From Labia minor (taxonomy: Eukaryota; Arthropoda; Insecta; Dermaptera; Spongiphoridae), in assembly GCA_963082975.1 (NCBI GenBank), contig OY720348.1, positions 20,513,146 to 20,577,145 of the forward strand: 64,000 nucleotides of DNA, written 5' to 3'. Position numbers and translations under genes: made by a program. This document shows, piece after piece, positions 22,847 to 37,800 of this stretch (position 1 is its first letter; the number at the start of each line of letters is the position of its first letter). The notes beneath the pieces were generated by a model. It made no database searches, was not told the DNA's origin, and was given only the letters and a program-made list of their open reading frames with translations.

Positions 22847-25800
22847 AAAATATTAAAAAAATATATTATTGATATTTCTGATGAATAATTATTTTTTTAT
22901 GCCGAAAACCTAGGGTCATCCTACGATGACCTTTCATAATTTTTACGGTAAAATTAAAAAATGAAATTTTTAAAAATAAATAATAAATTCGTTCATTTTA
23001 CATCATAAAAATATTAAAAAAATATATTATTCATATTTCTTACTAAAAATTATTTTTTTATGCCGAAAACCTAGGGTCATCCTACGATGACCTTTCATAA
23101 ATTTTACGGGAAAATTAAAAAATGAAATTTTTAAAAATTAATAATAAATTCGTTCATTTTACATCATAAAAATATTAAAAAAATATATTATTCATATTTC
23201 TTACTAAAAATTATTTTTTTATGCCGAAAACCTAGGGTCATCCTACGATGACCTTTCATAAATTTTACGGGAAAATTAAAAAATGAAATTTTTTAAAATA
23301 AATAATAAATTCGTTCATTTTACATCATAAAAATATTAAAAAAATATATTATTGATATTTCTGATGAATAATTATTTTTTTATGCCGAAAACCTAGGGAC
23401 ATCCTACGATGACCTTTCATAAATTTTACGGGAAAATTAAAAAATGAAATTTTTAAAAATAAATAATAAATTCGTTCATTTTACATCATAAAAATATTAA
23501 AAAAATATATTATTCATATTTCTTACTAAAAATTATTTTTTTATGCCGAAAACCTAGGGTCATCCTACGATGACCTTTCATAAATTTTACGGGAAAATTA
23601 AAAAATTAAATTTTTAAAAATAAATAATAAATTCGTTCATTTTACATCATAAAAATATTAAAAAAATATATTATTGATATTTCTTACTAAAAAGTATTTT
23701 TTTATGCCGAAAACCTAGGGTCATCCTACGATGACCTTTCATAATTTTTACGGTACAATTAAAAAATGAAATTTTTAAAAATAAATAATAAATTCGTTCA
23801 TTTTACATCATAAAAATATTAAAAAAATATATTATTCATATTTCTTACTAAAAATTATTTTTTTATGCCGAAAACCTAGGGTCATCCTACGATGACCTTT
23901 CATAAATTTTACGGGAAAATTAAAAAATGAAATTTTTAAAAATAAATAATAAATTCGTTCATTTTACATCATAAAAATATTAAAAAAATATATTATTCAT
24001 ATTTCTTACTAAAAAGTATTTTTTTATGCCGAAAACCTAGGGTCATCCTACGATGACCTTTCATAAATTTTACGGGAAAATTAAAAAATGAAATTTTTAA
24101 AAATTAATAATAAATTCGTTCATTTTACATCATAAAAATATTAAAAAAATATATTATTCATATTTCTTACTAAAAATTATTTTTTTATGCCGAAAACCTA
24201 GGGTCATCCTACGATGACCTTTCATAAATTTTACGGGAAAATTAAAAAATGAAATTTTTTAAAATAAATAATAAATTCGTTCATTTTACATCATAAAAAT
24301 ATTAAAAAAATATATTATTGATATTTCTGATGAATAATTATTTTTTTATGCCGAAAACCTAGGGACATCCTACGATGACCTTTCATAAATTTTACGGGAA
24401 AATTAAAAAATGAAATTTTTAAAAATAAATAATAAATTCGTTCATTTTACATCATAAAAATATTAAAAAAATATATTATTCATATTTCTTACTAAAAATT
24501 ATTTTTTTATGCCGAAAACCTAGGGTCATCCTACGATGACCTTTCATAAATTTTACGGGAAAATTAAAAAATGAAATTTTTAAAAATAAATAATAAATTC
24601 GTTCATTTTACATCATAAAAATATTAAAAAAATATATTATTCATATTTCTTACTAAAAATTATTTTTTTATGCCGAAAACCTAGGGTCATCCTACGATGA
24701 CCTTTCATAAATTTTACGGGAAAATTAAAAAATGAAATTTTTAAAAATAAATAATAAATTCGTTCATTTTACATCATAAAAATATTAAAAAAATATATTA
24801 TTCATATTTCTTACTAAAAATTATTTTTTTATGCCGAAAACCTAGGGTCATCCTACGATGACCTTTCATAAATTTTACGGGAAAATTAAAAAATGAAATT
24901 TTTAAAAATAAATAATAAATTCGTTCATTTTACATCATAAAAATATTAAAAAAATATATTATTGATATTTCTGATGAATAATTATTTTTTTATGCCGAAA
25001 ACCTAGGGTCATCCTACGATGACCTTTCATAAATTTTACGAGAAAATTAAAAAATGAAATTTTTAAAAATAAATAATAAATTCGTTCATTTTACATCATA
25101 AAAATATTAAAAAAATATATTATTCATATTTCTTACTAAAAATTATTTTTTTATGCCGAAAACCTAGGGTCATCCTACGATGACCTTTCATAAATTTTAG
25201 GGGGAAAATTAAAAAATTAAATTTTTAAAAATAAATAATAAATTCGTTCATTTTACATCATAAAAATATTAAAAAAATATATTATTCATATTTCTGATGA
25301 ATAATTATTTTTTTATGCCGAAAACCTAGGGTCATCCTACGATGACCTTTCATAAATTTTACGGGAAAATTAAAAAATGAAATTTTTTAAAATAAATAAT
25401 AAATTCGTTCATTTTACATCATAAAAATATTAAAAAAATATATTATTGATATTTCTTACTAAAAAGTATTTTTTTATGCCGAAAACCTAGGGTCATCCTA
25501 CGATGACCTTTCATAATTTTTACGGTACAATTAAAAAATGAAATTTTTAAAAATAAATAATAAATTCGTTCATTTTACATCATAAAAATATTAAAAAAAT
25601 ATATTATTCATATTTCTTACTAAAAATTATTTTTTTATGCCGAAAACCTAGGGTCATCCTACGATGACCTTTCATAAATTTTACGGGAAAATTAAAAAAT
25701 GAAATTTTTAAAAATAAATAATAAATTCGTTCATTTTACATCATAAAAATATTAAAAAAATATATTATTCATATTTCTTACTAAAAATTATTTTTTTATG

Positions 25801-28800
25801 CCGAAAACCTAGGGTCATCCTACGATGACCTTTCATAAATTTTACGGGAAAATTAAAAAATGAAATTTTTAAAAATAAATAATAAATTCGTTCATTTTAC
25901 ATCATAAAAATATTAAAAAAATATATTATTGATATTTCTGATGAATAATTATTTTTTTATGCCGAAAACCTAGGGTCATCCTACGATGAACTTTCATAAA
26001 TTTTACGAGAAAATTAAAAAATGAAATTTTTAAAAATAAATAATAAATTTGTTCATTTTACATCATAAAAATATTAAAAAAATATATTATTGATATTTCT
26101 GATGAATAATTATTTTTTTATGCCGAAAACCTAGGGTCATCCTACGATGACCTTTCATAATTTTTACGGGAAAATTAAAAAATGAAATTTTTAAAAATAT
26201 ATAATAAATTCGTTCATTTTACATCATAAAATTATTAAAAAAATATATTATTCATATTTCTTACTAAAAATTATTTTTTTATGCCGAAAACCTAGGGTCA
26301 TCCTACGATGACCTTTCATAAATTTTACGGGAAAATTAAAAAATTAAATTTTTAAAAATAAATAATAAATTCGTTCATTTTACATCATAAAAATATTAAA
26401 AAAATATATTATTGATATTTCTGATGAATAATTATTTTTTTATGCCGAAAACCTAGGGTCATCCTACGATGACCTTTCATAATTTTTACGGGAAAATTAA
26501 AAAATGAAATTTTTAAAAATATATAATAAATTCGTTCATTTTACATCATAAAATTATTAAAAAAATATATTATTCATATTTCTTACTAAAAATTATTTTT
26601 TTATGCCGAAAACTTAGGGTCATCCTACGATGACCTTTCATAATTTTTACGGGAAAATTAAAAAATGAAATTTTTAAAAATAAATAATAAATTCGTTCAT
26701 TTTACATCATAAAAATATTAAAAAAATATATTATTCATATTTCTTAATAAAAATTATTTTTTTATGCCGAAAACCTAGGGTCATCCTACGATGACCTTTC
26801 ATAAATTTTACGGGAAAATTAAAAAATGAAATTTTTAAAAATAAATAATAAATTCGTTCATTTTACATCATAAAAATATTAAAAAAATATATTATTCATA
26901 TTTCTTACTAAAAAGTATTTTTTTATGCCGAAAACCTAGGGTCATCCTACGATGACCTTTCATAATTTTTACGGTACAATTAAAAAATGAAATTTTTAAA
27001 AATAAATAATAAATTCGTTCATTTTACATCATAAAAATATTAAAAAAATATATTATTGATATTTCTGATGAATAATTATTTTTTTATGCCGAAAACCTAG
27101 GGTCATCCTACGATGACCTTTCATAATTTTTACGGGAAAATTAAAAAATTAAATTTTTAAAAATAAATAATAAATTCGTTCATTTTACATCATAAAAATA
27201 TTAAAAAAATATATTATTCATATTTCTTACTAAAAATTATTTTTTTATGCCGAAAACCTAGGGTCATCCTACGATGACCTTTCATAAATTTTACGGGAAA
27301 ATTAAAAAATGAAATTTTTTAAAATAAATAATAACTTCGTTCATTTTACATCATAAAAATATTAAAAAAATATATTATTGATATTTCTGATGAATAATTA
27401 TTTTTTTATGCCGAAAACCTAGGGTCATCCTACGATGACCTTTCATAATTTTTACGGGAAAATTAAAAAATGAAATTTTTAAAAATATATAATAAATTCG
27501 TTCATTTTACATCATAAAATTATTAAAAAAATATATTATTCATATTTCTTACTAAAAATTATTTTTTTATGCCGAAAACCTAGGGTCATCCTACGATGAC
27601 CTTTCATAAATTTTACGGGAAAATTAAAAAATTAAATTTTTAAAAATAAATAATAAATTCGTTCATTTTACATCATAAAAATATTAAAAAAATATATTAT
27701 TGATATTTCTTAATAAAAAGTATTTTTTTATGCCGAAAACCTAGGGTCATCCTACGATGACCTTTCATAATTTTTACGGTAAAATTAAAAAATGAAATTT
27801 TTAAAAATAAATAATAAATTCGTTCATTTTACATCATAAAAATATTAAAAAAATATATTATTCATATTTCTTACTAAAAATTATTTTTTTATGCCGAAAA
27901 CCTAGGGTCATCCTACGATGACCTTTCATAAATTTTACGGGAAAATTAAAAAATGAAATTTTTAAAAATAAATAATAAATTCGTTCATTTTACATCATAA
28001 AAATATTAAAAAAATATATTATTGATATTTCTGATGAATAATTATTTTTTTATGCCGAAAACCTAGGGTCATCCTACGATGACCTTTCATAATTTTTACG
28101 GTAAAATTAAAAAATGAAATTTTTAAAAATAAATAATAAATTCGTTCATTTTACATCATAAAAATATTAAAAAAATATATTATTCATATTTCTTACTAAA
28201 AATTATTTTTTTATGCCGAAAACCTAGGGTCATCCTACGATGACCTTTCATAAATTTTACGGGAAAATTAAAAAATGAAATTTTTAAAAATTAATAATAA
28301 ATTCGTTCATTTTACATCATAAAAATATTAAAAAAATATATTATTCATATTTCTTACTAAAAATTATTTTTTTATGCCGAAAACCTAGGGTCATCCTACG
28401 ATGACCTTTCATAAATTTTACGGGAAAATTAAAAAATGAAATTTTTTAAAATAAATAATAAATTCGTTCATTTTACATCATAAAAATATTAAAAAAATAT
28501 ATTATTGATATTTCTGATGAATAATTATTTTTTTATGCCGAAAACCTAGGGACATCCTACGATGACCTTTCATAAATTTTACGGGAAAATTAAAAAATGA
28601 AATTTTTAAAAATAAATAATAAATTCGTTCATTTTACATCATAAAAATATTAAAAAAATATATTATTCATATTTCTTACTAAAAATTATTTTTTTATGCC
28701 GAAAACCTAGGGTCATCCTACGATGACCTTTCATAAATTTTACGGGAAAATTAAAAAATTAAATTTTTAAAAATAAATAATAAATTCGTTCATTTTACAT

Positions 28801-31800
28801 CATAAAAATATTAAAAAAATATATTATTGATATTTCTTACTAAAAAGTATTTTTTTATGCCGAAAACCTAGGGTCATCCTACGATGACCTTTCATAATTT
28901 TTACGGTACAATTAAAAAATGAAATTTTTAAAAATAAATAATAAATTCGTTCATTTTACATCATAAAAATATTAAAAAAATATATTATTCATATTTCTTA
29001 CTAAAAATTATTTTTTTATGCCGAAAACCTAGGGTCATCCTACGATGACCTTTCATAAATTTTACGGGAAAATTAAAAAATGAAATTTTTAAAAATAAAT
29101 AATAAATTCGTTCATTTTACATCATAAAAATATTAAAAAAATATATTATTCATATTTCTTACTAAAAAGTATTTTTTTATGCCGAAAACCTAGGGTCATC
29201 CTACGATGACCTTTCATAAATTTTACGGGAAAATTAAAAAATGAAATTTTTAAAAATTAATAATAAATTCGTTCATTTTACATCATAAAAATATTAAAAA
29301 AATATATTATTCATATTTCTTACTAAAAATTATTTTTTTATGCCGAAAACCTAGGGTCATCCTACGATGACCTTTCATAAATTTTACGGGAAAATTAAAA
29401 AATGAAATTTTTTAAAATAAATAATAAATTCGTTCATTTTACATCATAAAAATATTAAAAAAATATATTATTGATATTTCTGATGAATAATTATTTTTTT
29501 ATGCCGAAAACCTAGGGACATCCTACGATGACCTTTCATAAATTTTACGGGAAAATTAAAAAATGAAATTTTTAAAAATAAATAATAAATTCGTTCATTT
29601 TACATCATAAAAATATTAAAAAAATATATTATTCATATTTCTTACTAAAAATTATTTTTTTATGCCGAAAACCTAGGGTCATCCTACGATGACCTTTCAT
29701 AAATTTTACGGGAAAATTAAAAAATTAAATTTTTAAAAATAAATAATAAATTCGTTCATTTTACATCATAAAAATATTAAAAAAATATATTATTGATATT
29801 TCTTACTAAAAAGTATTTTTTTATGCCGAAAACCTAGGGTCATCCTACGATGACCTTTCATAATTTTTACGGTACAATTAAAAAATGAAATTTTTAAAAA
29901 TAAATAATAAATTCGTTCATTTTACATCATAAAAATATTAAAAAAATATATTATTCATATTTCTTACTAAAAATTATTTTTTTATGCCGAAAACCTAGGG
30001 TCATCCTACGATGACCTTTCATAAATTTTACGGGAAAATTAAAAAATGAAATTTTTAAAAATAAATAATAAATTCGTTCATTTTACATCATAAAAATATT
30101 AAAAAAATATATTATTCATATTTCTTACTAAAAAGTATTTTTTTATGCCGAAAACCTAGGGTCATCCTACGATGACCTTTCATAAATTTTACGGGAAAAT
30201 TAAAAAATGAAATTTTTTAAAATAAATAATAAATTCGTTCATTTTACATCATAAAAATATTAAAAAAATATATTATTGATATTTCTGATGAATAATTATT
30301 TTTTTATGCCGAAAACCTAGGGTCATCCTACGATGACCTTTCATAATTTTTACGGGAAAATTAAAAAATGAAATTTTTTAAAATAAATAATAAATTCGTT
30401 CATTTTACATCATAAAAATATTAAAAAAATATATTATTGATATTTCTGATGAATAATTATTTTTTTATGCCGAAAACCTAGGGTCATCCTACGATGACCT
30501 TTCATAATTTTTACGGGAAAATTAAAAAATGAAATTTTTAAAAATATATAATAAATTCGTTCATTTTACATCATAAAATTATTAAAAAAATATATTATTC
30601 ATATTTCTTACTAAAAATTATTTTTTTATGCCGAAAACCTAGGGTCATCCTACGATGACCTTTCATAAATTTTACGGGAAAATTAAAAAATTAAATTTTT
30701 TAAAATAAATAATAAATTCGTTCATTTTACATCATAAAAATATTAAAAAAATATATTATTGATATTTCTTAATAAAAAGTATTTTTTTATGCCGAAAACC
30801 TAGGGTCATCCTACGATGACCTTTCATAATTTTTACGGTAAAATTAAAAAATGAAATTTTTAAAAATAAATAATAAATTCGTTCATTTTACATCATAAAA
30901 ATATTAAAAAAATATATTATTCATATTTCTTACTAAAAATTATTTTTTTATGCCGAAAACCTAGGGTCATCCTACGATGACCTTTCATAAATTTTACGGG
31001 AAAATTAAAAAATGAAATTTTTAAAAATAAATAATAAATTCGTTCATTTTACATCATAAAAATATTAAAAAAATATATTATTGATATTTCTGATGAATAA
31101 TTATTTTTTTATGCCGAAAACCTAGGGTCATCCTACGATGACCTTTCATAATTTTTACGGTACAATGAAAAATGAAATTTTTAAAAATAAATAATAAATT
31201 CGTTCATTTTACATCATAAAAATATTAAAAAAATATATTATTCATATTTCTTACTAAAAATTATTTTTTTATGCCGAAAACCTAGGGTCATCCTACGATG
31301 ACCTTTCATAAATTTTACGGGAAAATTAAAAAATGAAATTTTTAAAAATAAATAATAAATTCGTTCATTTTACATCATAAAAATATTAAAAAAATATATT
31401 ATTGATATTTCTGATGAATAATTATTTTTTTATGCCGAAAACCTAGGGTCATCCTACGATGACCTTTCATAAATTTTACGGGAAAATTAAAAAATGAAAT
31501 TTTTAAAAATAAATAATAAATTCGTTCATTTTACATCATATAAATATTAAAATATTATTCATATTTCTTACTAAAAATTATTTTTTTATGCCGAAAACCT
31601 AGGGTCATCCTACGATGACCTTTCATAAATTTTACGGGAAAATTAAAAAATGAAATTTTTAAAAATAAATAATAAATTCGTTCATTTTACATCATAAAAA
31701 TATTAAAAAAATATATTATTGATATTTCTGATGAATAATTATTTTTTTATGCCGAAAACCTAGGGTCATCCTACGATGACCTTTCATAAATTTTACGGGA

Positions 31801-34800
31801 AAATTAAAAAATGAAATTTTTAAAAATAAATAATAAATTCGTTCATTTTACATCATAAAAATATTAAAAAAATATATTATTCATATTTCTTACTAAAAAT
31901 TATTTTTTTATGCCGAAAACCTAGGGTCATCCTACGATGACCTTTCATAAATTTTACGGGAAAATTAAAAAATGAAATTTTTAAAAATTAATAATAAATT
32001 CGTTCATTTTACATCATAAAAATATTAAAAAAATATATTATTCATATTTCTTACTAAAAATTATTTTTTTATGCCGAAAACCTAGGGTCATCCTACGATG
32101 ACCTTTCATAAATTTTACGGGAAAATTAAAAAATGAAATTTTTAAAAATAAATAATAAATTCGTTCATTTTACATCATAAAAATATTAAAAAAATATATT
32201 ATTCATATTTCTTACTAAAAAGTATTTTTTTATGCCGAAAACCTAGGGTCATCCTACGATGACCTTTCATAATTTTTACGGTACAATTAAAAAATGAAAT
32301 TTTTAAAAATAAATAATAAATTCGTTCATTTTACATCATAAAAATATTAAAAAAATATATTATTCATATTTCTTACTAAAAATTATTTTTTTATGCCGAA
32401 AACCTAGGGTCATCCTACGATGACCTTTCATAAATTTTACGGGAAAATTAAAAAATGAAATTTTTAAAAATAAATAATAAATTCGTTCATTTTACATCAT
32501 AAAAATATTAAAAAAATATATTATTCATATTTCTTACTAAAAATTATTTTTTTATGCCGAAAACCTAGGGTCATCCTACGATGACCTTTCATAAATTTTA
32601 CGGGAAAATTAAAAAATTAAATTTTTAAAAATAAATAATAAATTCGTTCATTTTACATCATAAAAATATTAAAAAAATATATTATTGATATTTCTTACTA
32701 AAAAGTATTTTTTTATGCCGAAAACCTAGGGTCATCCTACGATGACCTTTCATAATTTTTACGGTACAATTAAAAAATGAAATTTTTAAAAATAAATAAT
32801 AAATTCGTTCATTTTACATCATAAAAATATTAAAAAAATATATTATTCATATTTCTTACTAAAAATTATTTTTTTATGCCGAAAACCTAGGGTCATCCTA
32901 CGATGACCTTTCATAAATTTTAGGGGGAAAATTAAAAAATTAAATTTTTAAAAATAAATAATAAATTCGTTCATTTTACATCATAAAAATATTAAAAAAA
33001 TATATTATTCATATTTCTGATGAATAATTATTTTTTTATGCCGAAAACCTAGGGTCATCCTACGATGACCTTTCATAAATTTTACGGGAAAATTAAAAAA
33101 TGAAATTTTTTAAAATAAATAATAAATTCGTTCATTTTACATCATAAAAATATTAAAAAAATATATTATTGATATTTCTGATGAATAATTATTTTTTTAT
33201 GCCGAAAACCTAGGGTCATCCTACGATGACCTTTCATAAATTTTACGGGAAAATTAAAAAATGAAATTTTTTAAAATAAATAATAAATTCGTTCATTTTA
33301 CATCATAAAAATATTAAAAAAATATATTATTGATATTTCTGATGAATAATTATTTTTTTATGCCGAAAACCTAGGGTCATCCTACGATGACCTTTCATAA
33401 TTTTTACGGGAAAATTAAAAAATGAAATTTTTTAAAATAAATAATAAATTCGTTCATTTTACATCATAAAAATATTAAAAAAATATATTATTGATATTTC
33501 TGATGAATAATTATTTTTTTATGCCGAAAACCTAGGGTCATCCTACGATGACCTTTCATAATTTTTACGGGAAAATTAAAAAATGAAATTTTTAAAAATA
33601 TATAATAAATTCGTTCATTTTACATCATAAAATTATTAAAAAAATATATTATTCATATTTCTTACTAAAAATTATTTTTTTATGCCGAAAACCTAGGGTC
33701 ATCCTACGATGACCTTTCATAAATTTTACGGGAAAATTAAAAAATTAAATTTTTTAAAATAAATAATAAATTCGTTCATTTTACATCATAAAAATATTAA
33801 AAAAATATATTATTGATATTTCTTAATAAAAAGTATTTTTTTATGCCGAAAACCTAGGGTCATCCTACGATGACCTTTCATAATTTTTACGGTAAAATTA
33901 AAAAATGAAATTTTTAAAAATAAATAATAAATTCGTTCATTTTACATCATAAAAATATTAAAAAAATATATTATTCATATTTCTTACTAAAAATTATTTT
34001 TTTATGCCGAAAACCTAGGGTCATCCTACGATGACCTTTCATAAATTTTACGGGAAAATTAAAAAATGAAATTTTTAAAAATAAATAATAAATTCGTTCA
34101 TTTTACATCATAAAAATATTAAAAAAATATATTATTGATATTTCTGATGAATAATTATTTTTTTATGCCGAAAACCTAGGGTCATCCTACGATGACCTTT
34201 CATAATTTTTACAGGAAAATTAAAAAATTAAATTTTTAAAAATAAATAATAAATTCGTTCGTTTTACATCATATAAATAATAAAAAAATATATTATTGAT
34301 ATTTCTGATGAATAATTATTTTTTTATGCCGAAAACCTAGGGTCATCCTACGATTACCTTTCATAATTTTTACGGGAAAATTAAAAAATGAAATTTTTAA
34401 AAATAAATAATTAATTCGTTCATTTTACATCATATAAATATTAAAATATTATTCATATTTCTTACTAAAAATTATTTTTTTATGCCGAAAACCTAGGGTC
34501 ATCCTACGATGACCTTTCATAAATTTTACGGGAAAATTAAAAAATGAAATTTTTAAAAATAAATAATAAATTCGTTCATTTTACATCATAAAAATATTAA
34601 AAAAATATATTATTGATATTTCTGATGAATAATTATTTTTTTATGCCGAAAACCTAGGGTCATCCTACGATGACCTTTCATAAATTTTACGGGAAAATTA
34701 AAAAATGAAATTTTTAAAAATAAATAATAAATTCGTTCATTTTACATCATAAAAATATTAAAAAAATATATTATTCATATTTCTTACTAAAAATTATTTT

Positions 34801-37800
34801 TTTATGCCGAAAACCTAGGGTCATCCTACGATGACCTTTCATAAATTTTACGGGAAAATTAAAAAATGAAATTTTTAAAAATAAATAATAAATTCGTTCA
34901 TTTTACATCATAAAAATATTAAAAAAATATATTATTCATATTTCTTACTAAAAATTATTTTTTTATGCCGAAAACCTAGGGTCATCCTACGATGACCTTT
35001 CATAAATTTTACGGGAAAATTAAAAAATGAAATTTTTAAAAATATATAATAAATTCGTTCATTTTACATCATAAAATTATTAAAAAAATATATTATTCAT
35101 ATTTCTTACTAAAAATTATTTTTTTATGCCGAAAACCTAGGGTCATCCTACGATGACCTTTCATAAATTTTACGGGAAAATTAAAAAATTAAATTTTTAA
35201 AAATAAATAATAAATTCGTTCATTTTACATCATAAAAATATTAAAAAAATATATTATTCATATTTCTTACTAAAAATTATTTTTTTATGCCGAAAACCTA
35301 GGGTCATCCTACGATGACCTTTCATAAATTTTACGGGAAAATTAAAAAATGAAATTTTTAAAAATAAATAATAATTTCGTTCATTTTACATCATAAAAAT
35401 ATTAAAAAAATATATTATTGATATTTCTGATGAATAATTATTTTTTTATGCCGAAAACCTAGGGTCATCCTACGATGACCTTTCATAAATTTTACGGGAA
35501 AATTAAAAAATGAAATTTTTAAAAATAAATAATAAATTCGTTCATTTTACATCATAAAAATATTAAAAAAATATATTATTCATATTTCTTACTAAAAATT
35601 ATTTTTTTATGCCGAAAACCTAGGGTCATCCTACGATGACCTTTCATAAATTTTACGGGAAAATTAAAAAATTAAATTTTTAAAAATAAATAATAAATTC
35701 GTTCATTTTACATCATAAAAATATTAAAAAAATATATTATTGATATTTCTTACTAAAAAGTATTTTTTTATGCCGAAAACCTAGGGTCATCCTACGATGA
35801 CCTTTCATAATTTTTACGGTACAATTAAAAAATGAAATTTTTAAAAATAAATAATAAATTCGTTCATTTTACATCATAAAAATATTAAAAAAATATATTA
35901 TTCATATTTCTTACTAAAAATTATTTTTTTATGCCGAAAACCTAGGGTCATCCTACGATGACCTTTCATAAATTTTACGGGAAAATTAAAAAATGAAATT
36001 TTTAAAAATAAATAATAAATTCGTTCATTTTACATCATAAAAATATTAAAAAAATATATTATTGATATTTCTTACTAAAAAGTATTTTTTTATGCCGAAA
36101 ACCTAGGGTCATCCTACGATGACCTTTCATAATTTTTACGGTACAATTAAAAAATGAAATTTTTAAAAATAAATAATAAATTCGTTCATTTTACATCATA
36201 AAAATATTAAAAAAATATATTATTCATATTTCTTACTAAAAATTATTTTTTTATGCCGAAAACCTAGGGTCATCCTACGATGACCTTTCATAAATTTTAG
36301 GGGGAAAATTAAAAAATTAAATTTTTAAAAATAAATAATAAATTCGTTCATTTTACATCATAAAAATATTAAAAAAATATATTATTCATATTTCTTACTA
36401 AAAATTATTTTTTTATGCCGAAAACCTAGGGTCATCCTACGATGACCTTTCATAAATTTTAGGGGGAAAATTAAAAAATTAAATTTTTAAAAATAAATAA
36501 TAAATTCGTTCATTTTACATCATAAAAATATTAAAAAAATATATTATTCATATTTCTTACTAAAAATTATTTTTTTATGCCGAAAACCTAGGGTCATCCT
36601 ACGATGACCTTTCATAAATTTTACGGGAAAATTAAAAAATGAAATTTTTTAAAATAAATAATAAATTCGTTCATTTTACATCATAAAAATATTAAAAAAA
36701 TATATTATTGATATTTCTGATGAATAATTATTTTTTTATGCCGAAAACCTAGGGTCATCCTACGATGACCTTTCATAAATTTTACGGGAAAATTAAAAAA
36801 TGAAATTTTTTAAAATAAATAATAAATTCGTTCATTTTACATCATAAAAATATTAAAAAAATATATTATTGATATTTCTGATGAATAATTATTTTTTTAT
36901 GCCGAAAACCTAGGGTCATCCTACGATGACCTTTCATAATTTTTACGGGAAAATTAAAAAATGAAATTTTTTAAAATAAATAATAAATTCGTTCATTTTA
37001 CATCATAAAAATATTAAAAAAATATATTATTGATATTTCTGATGAATAATTATTTTTTTATGCCGAAAACCTAGGGTCATCCTACGATGACCTTTCATAA
37101 TTTTTACGGGAAAATTAAAAAATGAAATTTTTAAAAATATATAATAAATTCGTTCATTTTACATCATAAAATTATTAAAAAAATATATTATTCATATTTC
37201 TTACTAAAAATTATTTTTTTATGCCGAAAACCTAGGGTCATCCTACGATGACCTTTCATAAATTTTACGGGAAAATTAAAAAATTAAATTTTTTAAAATA
37301 AATAATAAATTCGTTCATTTTACATCATAAAAATATTAAAAAAATATATTATTGATATTTCTTAATAAAAAGTATTTTTTTATGCCGAAAACCTAGGGTC
37401 ATCCTACGATGACCTTTCATAATTTTTACGGTAAAATTAAAAAATGAAATTTTTAAAAATAAATAATAAATTCGTTCATTTTACATCATAAAAATATTAA
37501 AAAAATATATTATTCATATTTCTTACTAAAAATTATTTTTTTATGCCGAAAACCTAGGGTCATCCTACGATGACCTTTCATAAATTTTACGGGAAAATTA
37601 AAAAATGAAATTTTTAAAAATAAATAATAAATTCGTTCATTTTACATCATAAAAATATTAAAAAAATATATTATTGATATTTCTGATGAATAATTATTTT
37701 TTTATGCCGAAAACCTAGGGTCATCCTACGATGACCTTTCATAATTTTTACAGGAAAATTAAAAAATTAAATTTTTAAAAATAAATAATAAATTCGTTCG